Shown here: positions 18,181 through 27,733 of the stretch, piece after piece | Numbering within the stretch: the stretch's first letter is position 1 | Layout: each line of letters starts with the position of its first letter | NCBI RefSeq assembly: GCF_022701255.1 | Contig: NZ_CP031705.1 | Location: 6,448,001-6,512,000 of the forward strand | Reading direction: 5' to 3' | Length of the DNA stretch: 64,000 nt | Source: Microcoleus vaginatus HSN003 | GTDB lineage: Bacteria > Cyanobacteriota > Cyanobacteriia > Cyanobacteriales > Microcoleaceae | The notes under the pieces: model-generated | Databases searched by the model: none | What the model saw: only the letters and a program-made list of their open reading frames with translations | Told to the model about the DNA's origin: nothing | Made by a program: the position numbers and the translations under genes

Positions 18181-18486
18181 ATGTCTTCAGAAACAAACTC
18201 AGCGGCTCAATCTACAACTGGTGCAGATGCGATCGATGTGGCGATCGCTTCTGGAATCGACTTTGACGGTACTCCGATTCCCCAAGCAAAATTAGACCTC
18301 TACAAGCAAGTGATGGGATTAGAAGCCGACAGACAGCGCAGTGGCGTGTCAAACACAATGCGATCGCGCATTGTCCGAATCGGTGTCAAACATCTGCCTC
18401 AAAACGAGCTCGATAAAATGCTCGTTGCTGCTGACTTCGCACCACTGAAAGATAAAGAAGTTGCGTTTTATTACGGCGGAAAGTAA
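18181..18486 (+). CDS. Small conserved cyanobacterial protein, possibly DUF4090 type
   Basis: A 101-residue protein with a disordered N-terminus, then GADAIDVAIASGIDFDGTPIP and a conserved-looking C-terminal half (SNTMRSRIVRIGVKHLP... VAFYYGGK). From memory it resembles the small cyanobacteria-restricted DUF4090 family, but I cannot confirm that. No signal peptide or membrane segment. Function unknown. It starts with ATG in an AT-rich context and is codirectional with the next small gene 82 bases downstream. Confidence 0.7.
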   Translation: MSSETNSAAQSTTGADAIDVAIASGIDFDGTPIPQAKLDLYKQVMGLEADRQRSGVSNTMRSRIVRIGVKHLPQNELDKMLVAADFAPLKDKEVAFYYGGK

Positions 18487-18568
18487 AAATTATCTACCCT
18501 TTTAGACAGATGAACAGTCATCCCCAAATCGGTCAAACTTGGGACAAATCCTAGCAGAAGGTCAGTGT

Positions 18569-18799
18569 ATGAATACTAACGGTAGTACAGTCATGAGCAA
18601 CCTCGAGTATGATTTGTTAACAGTTTTGCAAAACAAGTCTGAAGCTTTGAAAGCCTACGAAACTTACATGAAAGATGCTCAGGAAATGGGTTCTCAGCCT
18701 TGTGCTGACCTGTTTCAAAAATTGCAGCAAGCTGACATGGAGCACGCGCAGGAAATTCGGCAGCACCTTCAACAGGTAATGCAACAAGGCAAGATGTAA
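18569..18799 (+). CDS. Small helical protein, function unknown
   Basis: About 76 residues from the ATG at 18569, chosen because AGAAGG lies eight bases upstream; a TTG at 18539 and an ATG at 18593 are alternatives. Almost all of it is predicted helical (LEYDLLTVLQNKSEALKAY; ADLFQKLQQADMEHAQEIRQ), suggesting a helical hairpin. One Cys is present. I do not recognise a family. The C-terminal ADMEHAQEI resembles ferritin-like helices but lacks a full metal site. Confidence 0.6.
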   Translation: MNTNGSTVMSNLEYDLLTVLQNKSEALKAYETYMKDAQEMGSQPCADLFQKLQQADMEHAQEIRQHLQQVMQQGKM

Positions 18800-19067
18800 A
18801 GCTGGTGCAACTCGCTCTACAAGTTATGAGTTAGGAGTTATGAGTTAAGTAGCAGCTATGAGTTAAAGAGTTTTGGATTCACAACTCATCTTCAATTCCT
18901 TAAACTCTTTCTCTACCGAGCGAGCTAAACATCAATCTGACCGCTCAACCAATGTCGCTTACAACTCTTAATTCATAACTAGCAACTGGTGACACCACTT
19001 CTTGAAACTTCAGCTACGGGTAGGGACTTAGGCTTTGCTTAAGTCCTTACCTATTTAGTGGCACAGG

Positions 19068-19985
19068 TTATAAAATCTCCGGTTTCAAAGCTCGTTCCAT
19101 CAGCGATAAAACAGCTTGTTCTGGAGTAATTTCACTATTTAATAAGCGATAAACTTGACGAGAAACAGGGACTTCAATGCCGCGTTGATTAGCCAAATCA
19201 ATCAACACGTTAGTAGTATTAACACCCTCAGCAGTGCTCTGCAATTCCTGCAAAATTTGTTCTAAAGATTTGCCTTCAGCCAATCCGAAACCAACCCGAT
19301 AATTGCGTGATAAAGGACTGTTGCAAGTAGCGAGCAAATCTCCCAAACCAGACAAACCGTAAAAAGTTTCGGCGCGAGCTCCCAAACGAACTCCCACCCG
19401 AATCATTTCCGGCAAAGCGCGAGTCAGCAAAGCAGATTTAGCATTAGTTCCTAATTGTAAACCGTCGCAAACACCAGCGGCGATCGCAAATACATTCTTC
19501 AAAGTTCCCCCTAACTCAGTCCCCAGCGGGTCTTCATTCACATAAACCCGAAAAATATCGGAACTGTAAATATTTTGCACTTGTTTTGCCGCTGCTAAAT
19601 CCGAACTCGCCGCTACCGTTGCAGCCGGCAATCCCTGCTGAATTTCCTCGGAAAGATTGGGGCCGGAAAGTACGACTATTGAATTGTTAGGAAAAGCATT
19701 TTGCCAAATTTGAGACGGAGTTCGCGTACTCGCAGGGTCTAAACCTTTGGTGACAGTAACTATAATTGTACTGGGACTTAACTCTAAAGCCAAAAGTCGA
19801 TCGACTGTTGCTCCAACTCCTTTCATCGAAACTGCGGAAACAACAACATCCGCCCCTGTTATAACTGATTCTAGATTAAAAGAACTGCTGCGCGACCACA
19901 AATTAACTCGATCGCCTTTTTTGCCTCCCAGATTTGCCAAGGCAGAACCCCAAGCACCTCCGCCTAATATTGTCAAAATTGGCAT
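19068..19985 (-). CDS. gpsA: NAD(P)-dependent glycerol-3-phosphate dehydrogenase
   Basis: A 305-residue cytosolic enzyme reducing dihydroxyacetone phosphate to sn-glycerol-3-phosphate for membrane lipid synthesis. The start at 19985 gives MPILTILGGGAWGSALA, the dinucleotide-binding GxGxxG-like motif at the very N-terminus. The frame stays open upstream to 20309, but that extension translates a nested palindromic repeat and is rejected. Further motifs are VLSGPNLSEEI, the catalytic lysine region GGTLKNVFAIAAG, and LSGLGDLLATC. The Nudix gene lies upstream on the same strand, separated by the repeat. Confidence 0.93.
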   Translation of the reverse strand: MPILTILGGGAWGSALANLGGKKGDRVNLWSRSSSFNLESVITGADVVVSAVSMKGVGATVDRLLALELSPSTIIVTVTKGLDPASTRTPSQIWQNAFPNNSIVVLSGPNLSEEIQQGLPAATVAASSDLAAAKQVQNIYSSDIFRVYVNEDPLGTELGGTLKNVFAIAAGVCDGLQLGTNAKSALLTRALPEMIRVGVRLGARAETFYGLSGLGDLLATCNSPLSRNYRVGFGLAEGKSLEQILQELQSTAEGVNTTNVLIDLANQRGIEVPVSRQVYRLLNSEITPEQAVLSLMERALKPEIL

Positions 19986-20003
19986 AGAATTTAGTTTAAT
20001 GAA

Positions 20004-20120
20004 TTCAGATGCTGCAACATTCTCGCTTAACGGGCTAGAAGCCCGTTCCACAAGAACATTGAGTTTTTTTTGTGGAACAGGCATCTTGCCTGTTCGTGAC
20101 ATTGGTGCAATATGTGAGAT
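20004..20120. repeat. Nested palindromic (MITE-like) element, copy 2
   Basis: Outer arms TCAGATGCTGCAACATTCTC and ATTGGTGCAATATGTGAGAT enclose CGCTTAACGGGC...CCCGTTCCACAAGAA and GTGGAACAGGCATCTTGCC. Related to the element at 5723-5861, with the inner hairpin arm swapped (GGGCTAGAAGCCC on one side only). It sits between gpsA and the Nudix gene. Confidence 0.65.
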
Positions 20121-20142
20121 GAACGAAATAAAAACTCCCCTC

Positions 20143-20571
20143 CTACAAACGGGGCCGCAATCCATAATGACGGTAACGCCAATAATCGCGCAAAATGCGA
20201 TCGTGATCGAAACACAATTCACGAGGAATCTGCCAAGGTTCAAAAAATTGTAAATTTTTAGCATCGTCGGCGGCTTGAGGTTCGCCCGTTGCAGAAGCCA
20301 AAAATACAATACTAATAGTGTGTTGGCGGGCGTCGCGATTGGGGTCAGAATAAACGTAAAATTGCTCGATTAATTCTACATTCAAGCTCGTTTCTTCTAA
20401 AGCTTCGCGTTTTGCCGCCGTTTCTACCGATTCCCCGTAATCAACAAAGCCGCCGGGAATTGCCCAGCCGTAGGGAATATTGCGGCGTTCGATGAGTATG
20501 ATTGGGCGATGGGGGCGATCGGCTAATTCGATGATAATATCAACTGTAGGAGCAGGATTTCGGTAAGTCAT
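20143..20571 (-). CDS. NUDIX hydrolase
   Basis: A 142-residue pyrophosphohydrolase acting on a nucleoside diphosphate linked to another moiety; the substrate is unknown. The Nudix box is complete: GGFVDYGE... followed by [11 protein letters not shown]. The start [11 protein letters not shown] at 20571 matches usual family architecture; an upstream ATG at 20619 would add 16 residues with no conserved look. It could be an ADP-ribose or NADH-type hydrolase, but the specificity residues cannot be read safely. It lies upstream of gpsA and downstream of a glycosyltransferase, all on the minus strand. Confidence 0.88.
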   Translation of the reverse strand: MTYRNPAPTVDIIIELADRPHRPIILIERRNIPYGWAIPGGFVDYGESVETAAKREALEETSLNVELIEQFYVYSDPNRDARQHTISIVFLASATGEPQAADDAKNLQFFEPWQIPRELCFDHDRILRDYWRYRHYGLRPRL

Positions 20572-20661
20572 TTGCAAAGGAAGAAGGAAGGCACGACACG
20601 AATTTTGACACGGATACACGGATTAATTTCAACTGGTTAGGAGTTCCTTCTTCCTGCTGAA

Positions 20662-21888
20662 TCATGCTAAACCGCGAATTGGTACGCGCTGCTTTTGCAA
20701 AACCTCTGAGTACAGCTTTTCCAACTCAGTAATATTCTGACTGAGAGTGTACCGCTCGATCGCCCGTTGGCGTGCTTTTTGACCAAGCAGCATTCCCAAC
20801 TCAGGATGGTCGCAAAACAGCGGCAGCAAGGTTTGCAACTGACTCCGTACCCGCTGAGTATTCAAAACTATCCCCGCGCCTTCCTCCAAGGCCTCGCCGT
20901 CAGCACCGGCATCGGTTGCCAAACAAGCTAAACCGCAGGCCATCGCTTCCAGCAGCGACAGCGACAGTCCCTCCACCAAAGAAGGCAAAATAAATACGTC
21001 TGCACCCCGGAGAATTTCGATCCGGCGTTCCTCCTCGGCGACAAATCCGAGCCACACAATGCCCTCCTCTTCGCCGTAAGACAATTGCAGCGAGGCGGCT
21101 AGGGGCCCATCGCCTACGATCGCCAATACGTTCCCAGGGCCAAAATTGCACTGTTTCCAGGCCTTTAGCAAAGCCTCAACATTCTTTTCCGGGGCAATGC
21201 GGCCTTGGTAAACAAAAAGTCGATCGGCTTTTAATTCCGACTTCAACCCCGAAGGCCCGGGCGAATATTTAACAGCATCCACGCCGTTGGGAATCACTGC
21301 CACCCGTTCTTCCGGCACTCCCAAGCGCACCAAAATATCCCGCTGAATGTAAGAAAATACGATCGTCGAGTCGTAGTTCGCCAAAAACGGAGCGTACAGT
21401 TGATACATCAGGTGTTGGGTGCCTGATGTCAAATTCCGCAATTTGCGATCGAACGGCGGGTGAAAAGTCGCCACCAGAGGCAAATTCAATTCTTGGCAAA
21501 TTTCTGGCAGCAGAAAGTCCAGAGGCGAAAGCGTCAGGGAAGCGTGAACCACATCGGGTTTCAGCCGCCGCAGAGATTTCATCAGCACTGTGCGGGACTT
21601 GAGAGTCGGAATCGTATAAATTTGCGATTTGTAGTGACAGGGTAAAGAGACTTCGTTGCAACTCGCGGGCGAGAGCGAAGTGGTATATGAGGTTTGAGCA
21701 ATTCCCTTGCCCCATGAACCAGTTGCCATACTCCACGCCGTATTATTCCTATCCAGTGGGCCCGCTTCTTGGGCAAAGTGCAGGAAACTGACCTGGTATC
21801 CCCGGTCTAATAGTGCGTTGGTGACTTCCCTGGAGTAAGTGACGTTACCGCAAAAAGGTGATTTTTTTCCTAACCAAGCGATGTGCAT
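20662..21888 (-). CDS. GT4-family glycosyltransferase (GT-B fold)
   Basis: A 408-residue retaining glycosyltransferase. The N-terminal half is the acceptor domain (KKSPFCGNVTYSREVTNALL). The C-terminal half holds the donor site: VYQGRIAPEKNVEALLKAW, AIVGDGPL and the E-x7-E motif EGLSLSLLEAMACG. No signal peptide; probably cytosolic or membrane-associated. The acceptor and sugar are unknown: glycolipid or polysaccharide synthesis is likely. The gene is followed at 27 bases on the other side by the MFS transporter stop, same strand. Confidence 0.9.
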   Translation of the reverse strand: MHIAWLGKKSPFCGNVTYSREVTNALLDRGYQVSFLHFAQEAGPLDRNNTAWSMATGSWGKGIAQTSYTTSLSPASCNEVSLPCHYKSQIYTIPTLKSRTVLMKSLRRLKPDVVHASLTLSPLDFLLPEICQELNLPLVATFHPPFDRKLRNLTSGTQHLMYQLYAPFLANYDSTIVFSYIQRDILVRLGVPEERVAVIPNGVDAVKYSPGPSGLKSELKADRLFVYQGRIAPEKNVEALLKAWKQCNFGPGNVLAIVGDGPLAASLQLSYGEEEGIVWLGFVAEEERRIEILRGADVFILPSLVEGLSLSLLEAMACGLACLATDAGADGEALEEGAGIVLNTQRVRSQLQTLLPLFCDHPELGMLLGQKARQRAIERYTLSQNITELEKLYSEVLQKQRVPIRGLA

Positions 21889-21914
21889 TCCAGTAAATCA
21901 GAGTTTGTTATTTT

Positions 21915-23426
21915 TTAGATTCGATCGACTTTGCTATTAGTGCTACGGGAAATATACCAGGTTAAGACACCGCCCGCGATCGCTAATCCTGCTAAACCCA
22001 AAAATACTGTCGGCAAACCCAGAAAAGTTTCTGCTACCCCGGCCAAAGCCAACGGTAAACTCAAAGCGATATTAGTGGCATTGTTTTGCAGCCCGAAGAC
22101 TTTTCCGCGCATTTCTTCTGGGGTTTCTGCTTGAATTGTAGTCTGCATCGGCACTCCCACCAATGAGGCAAATAAACCCAACAGGGTAATGAACAGCACC
22201 GAGAGCCACAAATGGTGTGTAAATGCAGAAAGGCCCATCAGAGCAAGTGCCATGCCGATCGATCCGATTAAACTCAGTTGGGAGTGAGACAATTTATGGC
22301 CGAGATAGCCGACTGTCGCCGCCCCACCAGCCATTCCGACGCCCACCGCAGCCAGCAAAAAGCCAAATTGCGAGGCTTTCATACCGGGGAGGATTTCTGC
22401 CAGCCGCACCGCTAGAACTGCCAAGGCTGCAAAAATGGAAAATAGAATAATTAGTTGAATTAAAGCATTGCGGACTTTCGGTTGATCGTTGATGTAACGC
22501 AGGCCGTCTTGCAAATCTGCTAAGGGGTGTGGCGCTTCGTGTTCGGCATCGTTTTTTTCGCCTGTTTTCATCGACAGCAACAGCACTCCGGCGAAGGCGT
22601 AACTTCCGCCTACTACTAATTCTTTGCCGATGCCGAGTCCGCCGCCGAGGTTGGAAAATAGGGTGTCGGCTAAAGCTAGTAAGGGTTCTCCGACTGCAAA
22701 GCCAATAATCACCGAACCCATCATGGTTGTGGTGTAGAGGGAGTTTGCCGATAGCAGGTGGCGGCGTTCCACAATTAGAGGAATCACTGACTGTTCTGCT
22801 GGAGCGAAAAATTGAGTTAGGGTCGAGACTAGGAATGTTACTAGCAGCAGCAAGCAGAATCCGAGTGGCAGTTGACCGAGTTCCCACCCATCAGAGAGCC
22901 ACAGCAGTACGGGCAATGTTAAAACGAAGGCTCCCCGCAGCAGGTTTGTGGCTACGAGCACTGCTTTTTTCGACCAGCGATCGACATACACGCCCGCGGC
23001 TGCCCCGAACAGCACTGCGGGAATGGTAAAGGCGATCATGATTGCCGATACCCACCTGCTGATGGTTTGATCTGGCGCTTGAAAGCGGCTGGCCACGAGG
23101 GCGATCGTCAGTACGAGATAAACTTTATCTGCTAGTTGGGAAAAAACTTGCCCGCTCCACAGTGCTAGAAAATTTGGGTTTTTGAGCACTGGCAGAAATC
23201 CCGTTTCTTTTTCGGGAGTTTCGGCTACTGCTTCGGAGAGTTCTGCTGCTGGCTCTGGTGTGGGAACCGGGGGGATTGCTTCGGGTTGTTGGCTTTTGCC
23301 GTTGCTTGACTCTGTTTCGGGAGTTGTGGGATATTTATCCATTTCTGGGCGTTGGACGTTGCTCCATTGTCGATCGGCTAAGATGGGCTCGGAGCGAAAA
23401 TCGGGAAAATTTTCTCGTTCTTCCAT
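21915..23426 (-). CDS. MFS transporter
   Basis: An integral membrane protein of roughly 503 residues with a hydrophilic N-terminal tail (about 80-100 residues, rich in Pro, Glu and Ser) and about 12 hydrophobic segments, the first near NFLALWSGQVFSQLADKVYL. The VYVDRWSKKAVL loop between helices 2 and 3 is the MFS signature. It looks closest to drug- or siderophore-efflux-type permeases, but the substrate is unknown. Start is uncertain: MEERENF (23426) is used; MDKYPTT (23342) is a shorter option, and the open frame extends to 23615. No clear ribosome-binding site distinguishes them. Confidence 0.82.
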   Translation of the reverse strand: MEERENFPDFRSEPILADRQWSNVQRPEMDKYPTTPETESSNGKSQQPEAIPPVPTPEPAAELSEAVAETPEKETGFLPVLKNPNFLALWSGQVFSQLADKVYLVLTIALVASRFQAPDQTISRWVSAIMIAFTIPAVLFGAAAGVYVDRWSKKAVLVATNLLRGAFVLTLPVLLWLSDGWELGQLPLGFCLLLLVTFLVSTLTQFFAPAEQSVIPLIVERRHLLSANSLYTTTMMGSVIIGFAVGEPLLALADTLFSNLGGGLGIGKELVVGGSYAFAGVLLLSMKTGEKNDAEHEAPHPLADLQDGLRYINDQPKVRNALIQLIILFSIFAALAVLAVRLAEILPGMKASQFGFLLAAVGVGMAGGAATVGYLGHKLSHSQLSLIGSIGMALALMGLSAFTHHLWLSVLFITLLGLFASLVGVPMQTTIQAETPEEMRGKVFGLQNNATNIALSLPLALAGVAETFLGLPTVFLGLAGLAIAGGVLTWYISRSTNSKVDRI

Positions 23427-23717
23427 CTTGTGGTGGGTCACAGCTAAGACAGATAGTCTCAAATCAGAATCGGACAGTCGCATCATAGGATTTGGGGTGG
23501 ATGGCCTGGGATGGTGGAGGTTGGGGGGATGGAAATTTAAAATTGAGGTGTTAACCCCTAAGTTTATTAATAATCTCGTAACTTTATCTCTATCTATTAT
23601 CTGATGTCGCAACAACCTTGAGAATTTACCTGAAGTGGTCGGCTGGTTCGGGTATCCCCCAGGCTGGGGGTGCGATGTACGATCGTTCGTTCACCTATTT
23701 AACTCAACACTCAAAAT

Positions 23718-24593
23718 TTAAAACTCAAAACTCTCTAAGTAGGTGTCGATCGAGCTTCCAGAGCGAATCGTGCAACCTAAATGATACTGGGCATATTGTC
23801 GCAAAATATTTTCTACTGATACCCAAGTTGTTCGATCGGCAATCCCCTCTCCTAGTTCTGGACTAGCCAACTGTTGCAGCGCTGCTAATTCCTTAGCATT
23901 AATCTCGAAATTTGTCAAGTGTTTGCTGCTATTCATTTGGCGGGAACGGGAGGGGGATTTGTACAAGCTACCGGTTTGTGAAGAGAGTTCTGCCTCTAGG
24001 TTAGCTAGCTCGGACAAGGTGAAGGTTCCCCCAGAGGGTATACTAAACCCGGTTTGCCAGTTCGGATCGGTGAAATTTGGGTTCAGGGGGCGTCTGGTGG
24101 CGCAGCAGACTTGGACTTGGGGCGCGACGCCTGCTAAGGCTAGCAGGTGAAAAATGCCGTGGCTGAGGTGGGCGACCAGCACGGCGGCGGATTGGATTTC
24201 TGTGCGATCGGACAAACGCTCCAAACGGCTCAAATGTTCGCCCAACAACCAAAAGAGTTCTTCTTGGGGCTCGTCGGAAAGGGCGGTGGCGATCGCCAAT
24301 TCGGCCAGATATTGGGCGGCTGCGAGTTTCCCGAGGTTGCGGCTCAAACCCGGATGGGATTGTATGGTGTCGGCTTGGGTAATTTTATCGAGCGATCGGC
24401 CTTTGGCAATTAGCAATTCGTTGACCACAAATAATTCGCTTCTACCGCCAATGGTCGATCGCTGTTTGCGAACACCCGGTGCTACGGCTCGAATTAAGCC
24501 GAATTCCCGCGTCAAAATTGTCAGCACTCGATCGGATTCGGCGATGGGTGCACTCTTGAGATTGATTCCAGTTGCTTTGTAAGTTCGAGTCAC
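23718..24593 (-). CDS. recO: DNA repair protein RecO
   Basis: A 291-residue recombination mediator that with RecF/RecR helps load RecA on SSB-coated single-stranded DNA. The N-terminal OB-fold begins MTRTYKATGINLKSAPIAES and contains the family pattern DRVLTILTREFGLIRAVAPG. The C-terminal part is helical. It contains VCCATRRPLN rather than a full CxxC...CxxC zinc site. It lies downstream of deoC on the same strand, an adjacency often seen in cyanobacteria as far as I recall. The 245-bp gap holds short tandem repeats, so cotranscription is possible but not shown. Confidence 0.93.
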   Translation of the reverse strand: MTRTYKATGINLKSAPIAESDRVLTILTREFGLIRAVAPGVRKQRSTIGGRSELFVVNELLIAKGRSLDKITQADTIQSHPGLSRNLGKLAAAQYLAELAIATALSDEPQEELFWLLGEHLSRLERLSDRTEIQSAAVLVAHLSHGIFHLLALAGVAPQVQVCCATRRPLNPNFTDPNWQTGFSIPSGGTFTLSELANLEAELSSQTGSLYKSPSRSRQMNSSKHLTNFEINAKELAALQQLASPELGEGIADRTTWVSVENILRQYAQYHLGCTIRSGSSIDTYLESFEF

Positions 24594-24810
24594 TCGATTT
24601 TAGATTTTAGATTTTAGATTTACTACATTACTTCGGACAGTTTCATTTTCCTCGTTGATCGATCGACCTGGAACAGTCATTCTACTGTTGGCAATCAAAA
24701 ACTGTCCAAAGTATTGTTACTAGACAGTAGCAAAAACAGTCCAGCAGGCAGAAATTTTAGTTGTAGGGTGCGTAAGGGCGCACCAATTCCCCATTAGCCA
24801 TTGCTAATAA

Positions 24811-24847
24811 CTAATGACTAATGACTACTGACTAATGACTAATGACT
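24811..24847. repeat. Heptamer tandem repeat (TAATGAC)n
   Basis: Imperfect copies of CTAATGA/CTACTGA heptamers immediately after, and overlapping, the deoC stop codon. Another STRR-type tract; ATTTTAG repeats lie nearby at 24600-24620. Confidence 0.75.
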
Positions 24848-25519
24848 TTTATCTAAATTATCTCGCTGGCGGAGTAATTCCGGGCCGCGAGAAGTCCCCA
24901 AACGAGTTGCCCCAGCTACTACCAAATCTAGAGCTTGTTCGTGAGTACGAATTCCTCCGGCCGCTTTAATCCCAATGCGTCCCTTCGTAACTTCCTTCAG
25001 CAGTCGCACATCGTCAACTTTCGCCGGGCCAAAAAAGCCTGTGTTGGTTTTGATATAAGCCACACCAGCTTCCATACAAATCTCAGCCGCTAATTGTTTT
25101 TCGGCATCGGAAAGGAGCGAACTTTCGATAATTGCTTTGATGGTGAGATTAGTTTCTTCGCAAATTTGGGCTAATTCCCGGTGGAATTCGTCGATTTTTC
25201 CGGCTTTCAACAATCCTAAGTTAACGGAGACATCTAACTCTACGGCTCCATTATCAGCAGCTTCTAGAGCCTCGTAAACTTTCACCGTTGAAGTCGAAGC
25301 ACCGGTGGGAAAACCTATAACTGTACAGACTTTGGGACGTTTGCCGTGCAGCAGCTCAACTGCTTGTCTGACGTAGGCGGGATACACGCAAACTGTGACA
25401 AAGCCAAATCTCTCTGCTTGTTGGCAACAGTTTTCTACTTGCTCTGGCGTAGCGGTGGGGTCGATCAGGCCGTAGTCGATCAAGGGGGCAATATCTATGT
25501 CTGCCTGGTTTGCAGCCAT
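24839..25519 (-). CDS. deoC: Deoxyribose-phosphate aldolase
   Basis: A 226-residue class I aldolase interconverting 2-deoxyribose-5-phosphate with glyceraldehyde-3-phosphate and acetaldehyde in deoxynucleoside catabolism. Visible motifs are [26 protein letters not shown], the Schiff-base lysine in AYIKTNTGF (about residue 155) and the [10 protein letters not shown] phosphate-binding loop. Length is typical. Start chosen at [15 protein letters not shown]. The upstream region is AT-rich with no clear Shine-Dalgarno. recO follows downstream on the same strand. Confidence 0.95.
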   Translation of the reverse strand: MAANQADIDIAPLIDYGLIDPTATPEQVENCCQQAERFGFVTVCVYPAYVRQAVELLHGKRPKVCTVIGFPTGASTSTVKVYEALEAADNGAVELDVSVNLGLLKAGKIDEFHRELAQICEETNLTIKAIIESSLLSDAEKQLAAEICMEAGVAYIKTNTGFFGPAKVDDVRLLKEVTKGRIGIKAAGGIRTHEQALDLVVAGATRLGTSRGPELLRQRDNLDKSH

Positions 25520-25908
25520 TGTTTTTTTCTCTCTGAGGTAACTACTTCCTTATTATGTAGCGAATTTACCAATCTTCGAGGGAAAGCAGCCCGGGTACAA
25601 CTCCTCTGAATTCATCAGTGAGGTCGCTTTCTCCAATTCTCCAATCGATTGACTTTACTCCGATCGCGACTGAGTACAAATACTCGATGGGCTGGTAAAA
25701 ACTCTGGTGGGAATTGGTTGGTCAATTAATTTCAATAAAATAATATTTTGGTATCTGTCTTTAGATACATTTTGGCTCTTTCTTTAGGTATACTTTGTTA
25801 AAAAGAGTTGCGGTAGAGCCTGCGTCAGCTACGCTATGGCAGAGCCTGGTAGCGTCTACTGTTTTTACTCTTAGTAGTGCTTTAAAAACATAAAAGCCAG
25901 TGCCAAGC
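25520..25908. other. Intergenic region between divergent genes
   Basis: 389 bp separating deoC (minus) from the small gene at 25909 (plus); promoters for both are expected here. It includes a repeat-like stretch AGAGCCTGCGTCAGCTACGC at about 25814-25835 and direct repeats of TGGCAGAGCCTGGTAGCG type. No gene seen. Confidence 0.5.
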
Positions 25909-26271
25909 ATGAATCATTTAGAACTCGAACAAGAAATTGGGAAAATGGCTATAGCGATGATGAGTCGCAATAGTTTAATTGGTAAAGATTTGATTGCGGA
26001 TCTCAGAGGGCGGCTGTCGGTTGACAGTTTAGCTGCTTTGATGATTGTCAGTATGGAGCGTTTGATTTGGTCTGACTGCGAGTCCGTGATCTGGAGTTTG
26101 AGTTATTTGATTCCTGCTGACGTGATGGAAGAAATTCGCCGAATTACTGCGCTGGTTGTTTGCCAACGGTTGATGGGCAAGGGTTTTGTGCTGGGGAAAG
26201 ATTTTAGTATTGATGGAACAGGCCAGTTGATGTTGAGTGAGAATGCTAAAACAGCGGTTGTGATTGCTTGA
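25909..26271 (+). CDS. Unknown 120-residue protein
   Basis: Begins MNHLELEQEIGKMAIAMMSRN at the ATG 25909 (a GTG nine bases upstream is an alternative). Predicted largely helical with LSVDSLAALMIVSMERLIWSD and LIPADVMEEIRRITALVV, and a hydrophobic C-terminus. No signal peptide; the hydrophobic stretches are amphipathic rather than membrane spans. I do not recognise the family. It stands alone between deoC and the TPR gene. Confidence 0.6.
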   Translation: MNHLELEQEIGKMAIAMMSRNSLIGKDLIADLRGRLSVDSLAALMIVSMERLIWSDCESVIWSLSYLIPADVMEEIRRITALVVCQRLMGKGFVLGKDFSIDGTGQLMLSENAKTAVVIA

Positions 26272-26621
26272 ATTAGGCAAGTAGAAGTTGGATCTATTAG
26301 CACTATGAGATTTGCAGTTGGACTTTGGGCGCTCTAGCACTCTTTGTGTGACTGCAAGCCTAATTTGGGATGCGCTAATAGTGGCGTGATTCAGGCTGAT
26401 TTGAGATTCGCAGCAGCTTCAATAAGCGATGAGTGCGGTTAGCTAAAAAACATTTTTTGAGAGAAAAATAGTTAGTATCAACGGCTAATTGTTGAGGTTG
26501 TTAGTGGCAGTTTGTACCGGCGATCGCCCTGTATCAAAAGTTTCCGATTTTTAGTGGAATTACCGTTTTACTCCTAGGAGGATTTCAGGTAGAATCATCC
26601 TTAAGATAGATACGAAATATT
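26272..26621. other. Intergenic region, nothing recognised
   Basis: 350 bp of AT-rich sequence upstream of the TPR gene. ACTCCTAGGAGGATTTCAGG at 26571-26590 contains an AGGAGG-type site but is about 35 bases from the ATG. No RNA gene or repeat was recognised. Confidence 0.4.
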
Positions 26622-27644
26622 ATGAACTTAATTCAAAACTTGGAAGCGGCTTGGTACTACCACCTGGGTTCGCGCCACCTCGAAGCTAACGATGATCATG
26701 GTGCTCTGGCGAACTTTAACAGAGCTTTGAAGTTGCAATCAGATCATTATAAGGCTTGGTTCGGCCGAGGTATGGCTCTAGGGAAATTAGAACGGCACTT
26801 AGAGGCGCTGAAGAGTTTTGATGAAGCCTTGGCGGTGGAGCCGAATGCGAGCTTTGGCTGGCACAACCGGGCTATTGCTTTAGGAAAGTTGGGCCAGTGG
26901 TTGGAGGCTCTCAATAGTTTTGACCGGGCTCTGGAGTTCAGTCCGTGCGCGGCGAGTATTTGGCACAACCGGGGACTGACGCTGATCGATATGGGACTTT
27001 ACGAGAAGGCGGTTCTGAGTTTTGATCGCTCTTTAAATTTCCACCCGGAGGCTGCTTGGGCGTGGTACAACCGAGGTAATGCTCTGTTGGAACTCAAGCT
27101 TTACTATCAGGCGCTCAACAGTTTTGAGCGGGCGATCGAGTTTAACCCTGACGACGCGAAGGCTTGGTACAATCGCGGTATAGCTGCAAACTCTATGGGA
27201 CTTTATAAACAAGCAGTGGCTAGTTTTAGCCGATCGATCGCTCTACAACCGGGCAGATCCGAAGCTGTCGGTGAACGGAGAGTTGCTTTGGAGAAATTAA
27301 TAGGTTTAAATCAGAAAAACGCCAAGTTTACTCCCACATCTGAGCGTCCCTTTGAAGACTATTTGATTTGGTACAACCGGGGTGTTGAATTGGCGCGAAA
27401 AGGCTGCTACTCTGAGGCGATTGCTTGCTACGAAACAGTTTTAGAAATCAATCCTGATTTTGCTAACGCTTTTTACAATAAAGCTTGCTGTTATGCGTTA
27501 TTGGGATTTGCTGATTTGGCCCTTGACAATTTGCAGCGGGCTGTGGAGTTGATCCCTAATTTATACCGAGAGCTAGCTTTAGCTGACTCGGATTTAAGCT
27601 GCATTTGGAAACAAGAACGTTTTGAAGCGCTGATCCAAGGTTGA
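26622..27644 (+). CDS. TPR repeat protein
   Basis: A 340-residue soluble protein with about six consecutive TPR units (pattern W-x2-G-x2-Y/L...A-x3-F-x-A-x2-x-P; for example AWYNRGNALLELKLYYQALN) up to residue about 225, a short linker, then two more repeats (DYLIWYNRGVELARKGCYSE). TPRs scaffold protein-protein contacts; the partner is unknown. No signal peptide or catalytic domain. It stands alone and is followed by a strong terminator. Confidence 0.9.
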   Translation: MNLIQNLEAAWYYHLGSRHLEANDDHGALANFNRALKLQSDHYKAWFGRGMALGKLERHLEALKSFDEALAVEPNASFGWHNRAIALGKLGQWLEALNSFDRALEFSPCAASIWHNRGLTLIDMGLYEKAVLSFDRSLNFHPEAAWAWYNRGNALLELKLYYQALNSFERAIEFNPDDAKAWYNRGIAANSMGLYKQAVASFSRSIALQPGRSEAVGERRVALEKLIGLNQKNAKFTPTSERPFEDYLIWYNRGVELARKGCYSEAIACYETVLEINPDFANAFYNKACCYALLGFADLALDNLQRAVELIPNLYRELALADSDLSCIWKQERFEALIQG

Positions 27645-27652
27645 TGTTACGC

Positions 27653-27688
27653 AAAAAACAGCTCGCCAATTAGGCGAGCTGTTTTTTT
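27653..27688 (+). terminator. Bidirectional rho-independent terminator
   Basis: The arm AAAAAACAGCTCGCC, a five-base loop AATTA and the arm GGCGAGCTGTTTTTTT. It has a U-run on either strand, so it can end both the TPR gene and the convergent secreted-protein gene at 27734. Confidence 0.9.
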
Positions 27689-27733
27689 GGGTGGCGCAAA
27701 TTCGATCGCCCGACAGTATTTCTGCCATCTTTG

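Noticed and set aside
19010-19067. GGACTTAGGCTTTGCTTAAGTCC hairpin as gpsA terminator
   Set aside because: A stem exists but no U-run follows on the minus strand.
19986-20309. Upstream extension of the gpsA reading frame
   Set aside because: It passes through a palindromic repeat and precedes the dinucleotide-binding motif that normally begins the protein.
23640-23680. GGTTCGGGTATCCCCC resembling a tRNA T-arm
   Set aside because: No matching acceptor or anticodon arms nearby, so no tRNA is called. No other tRNA-like site was convincing.
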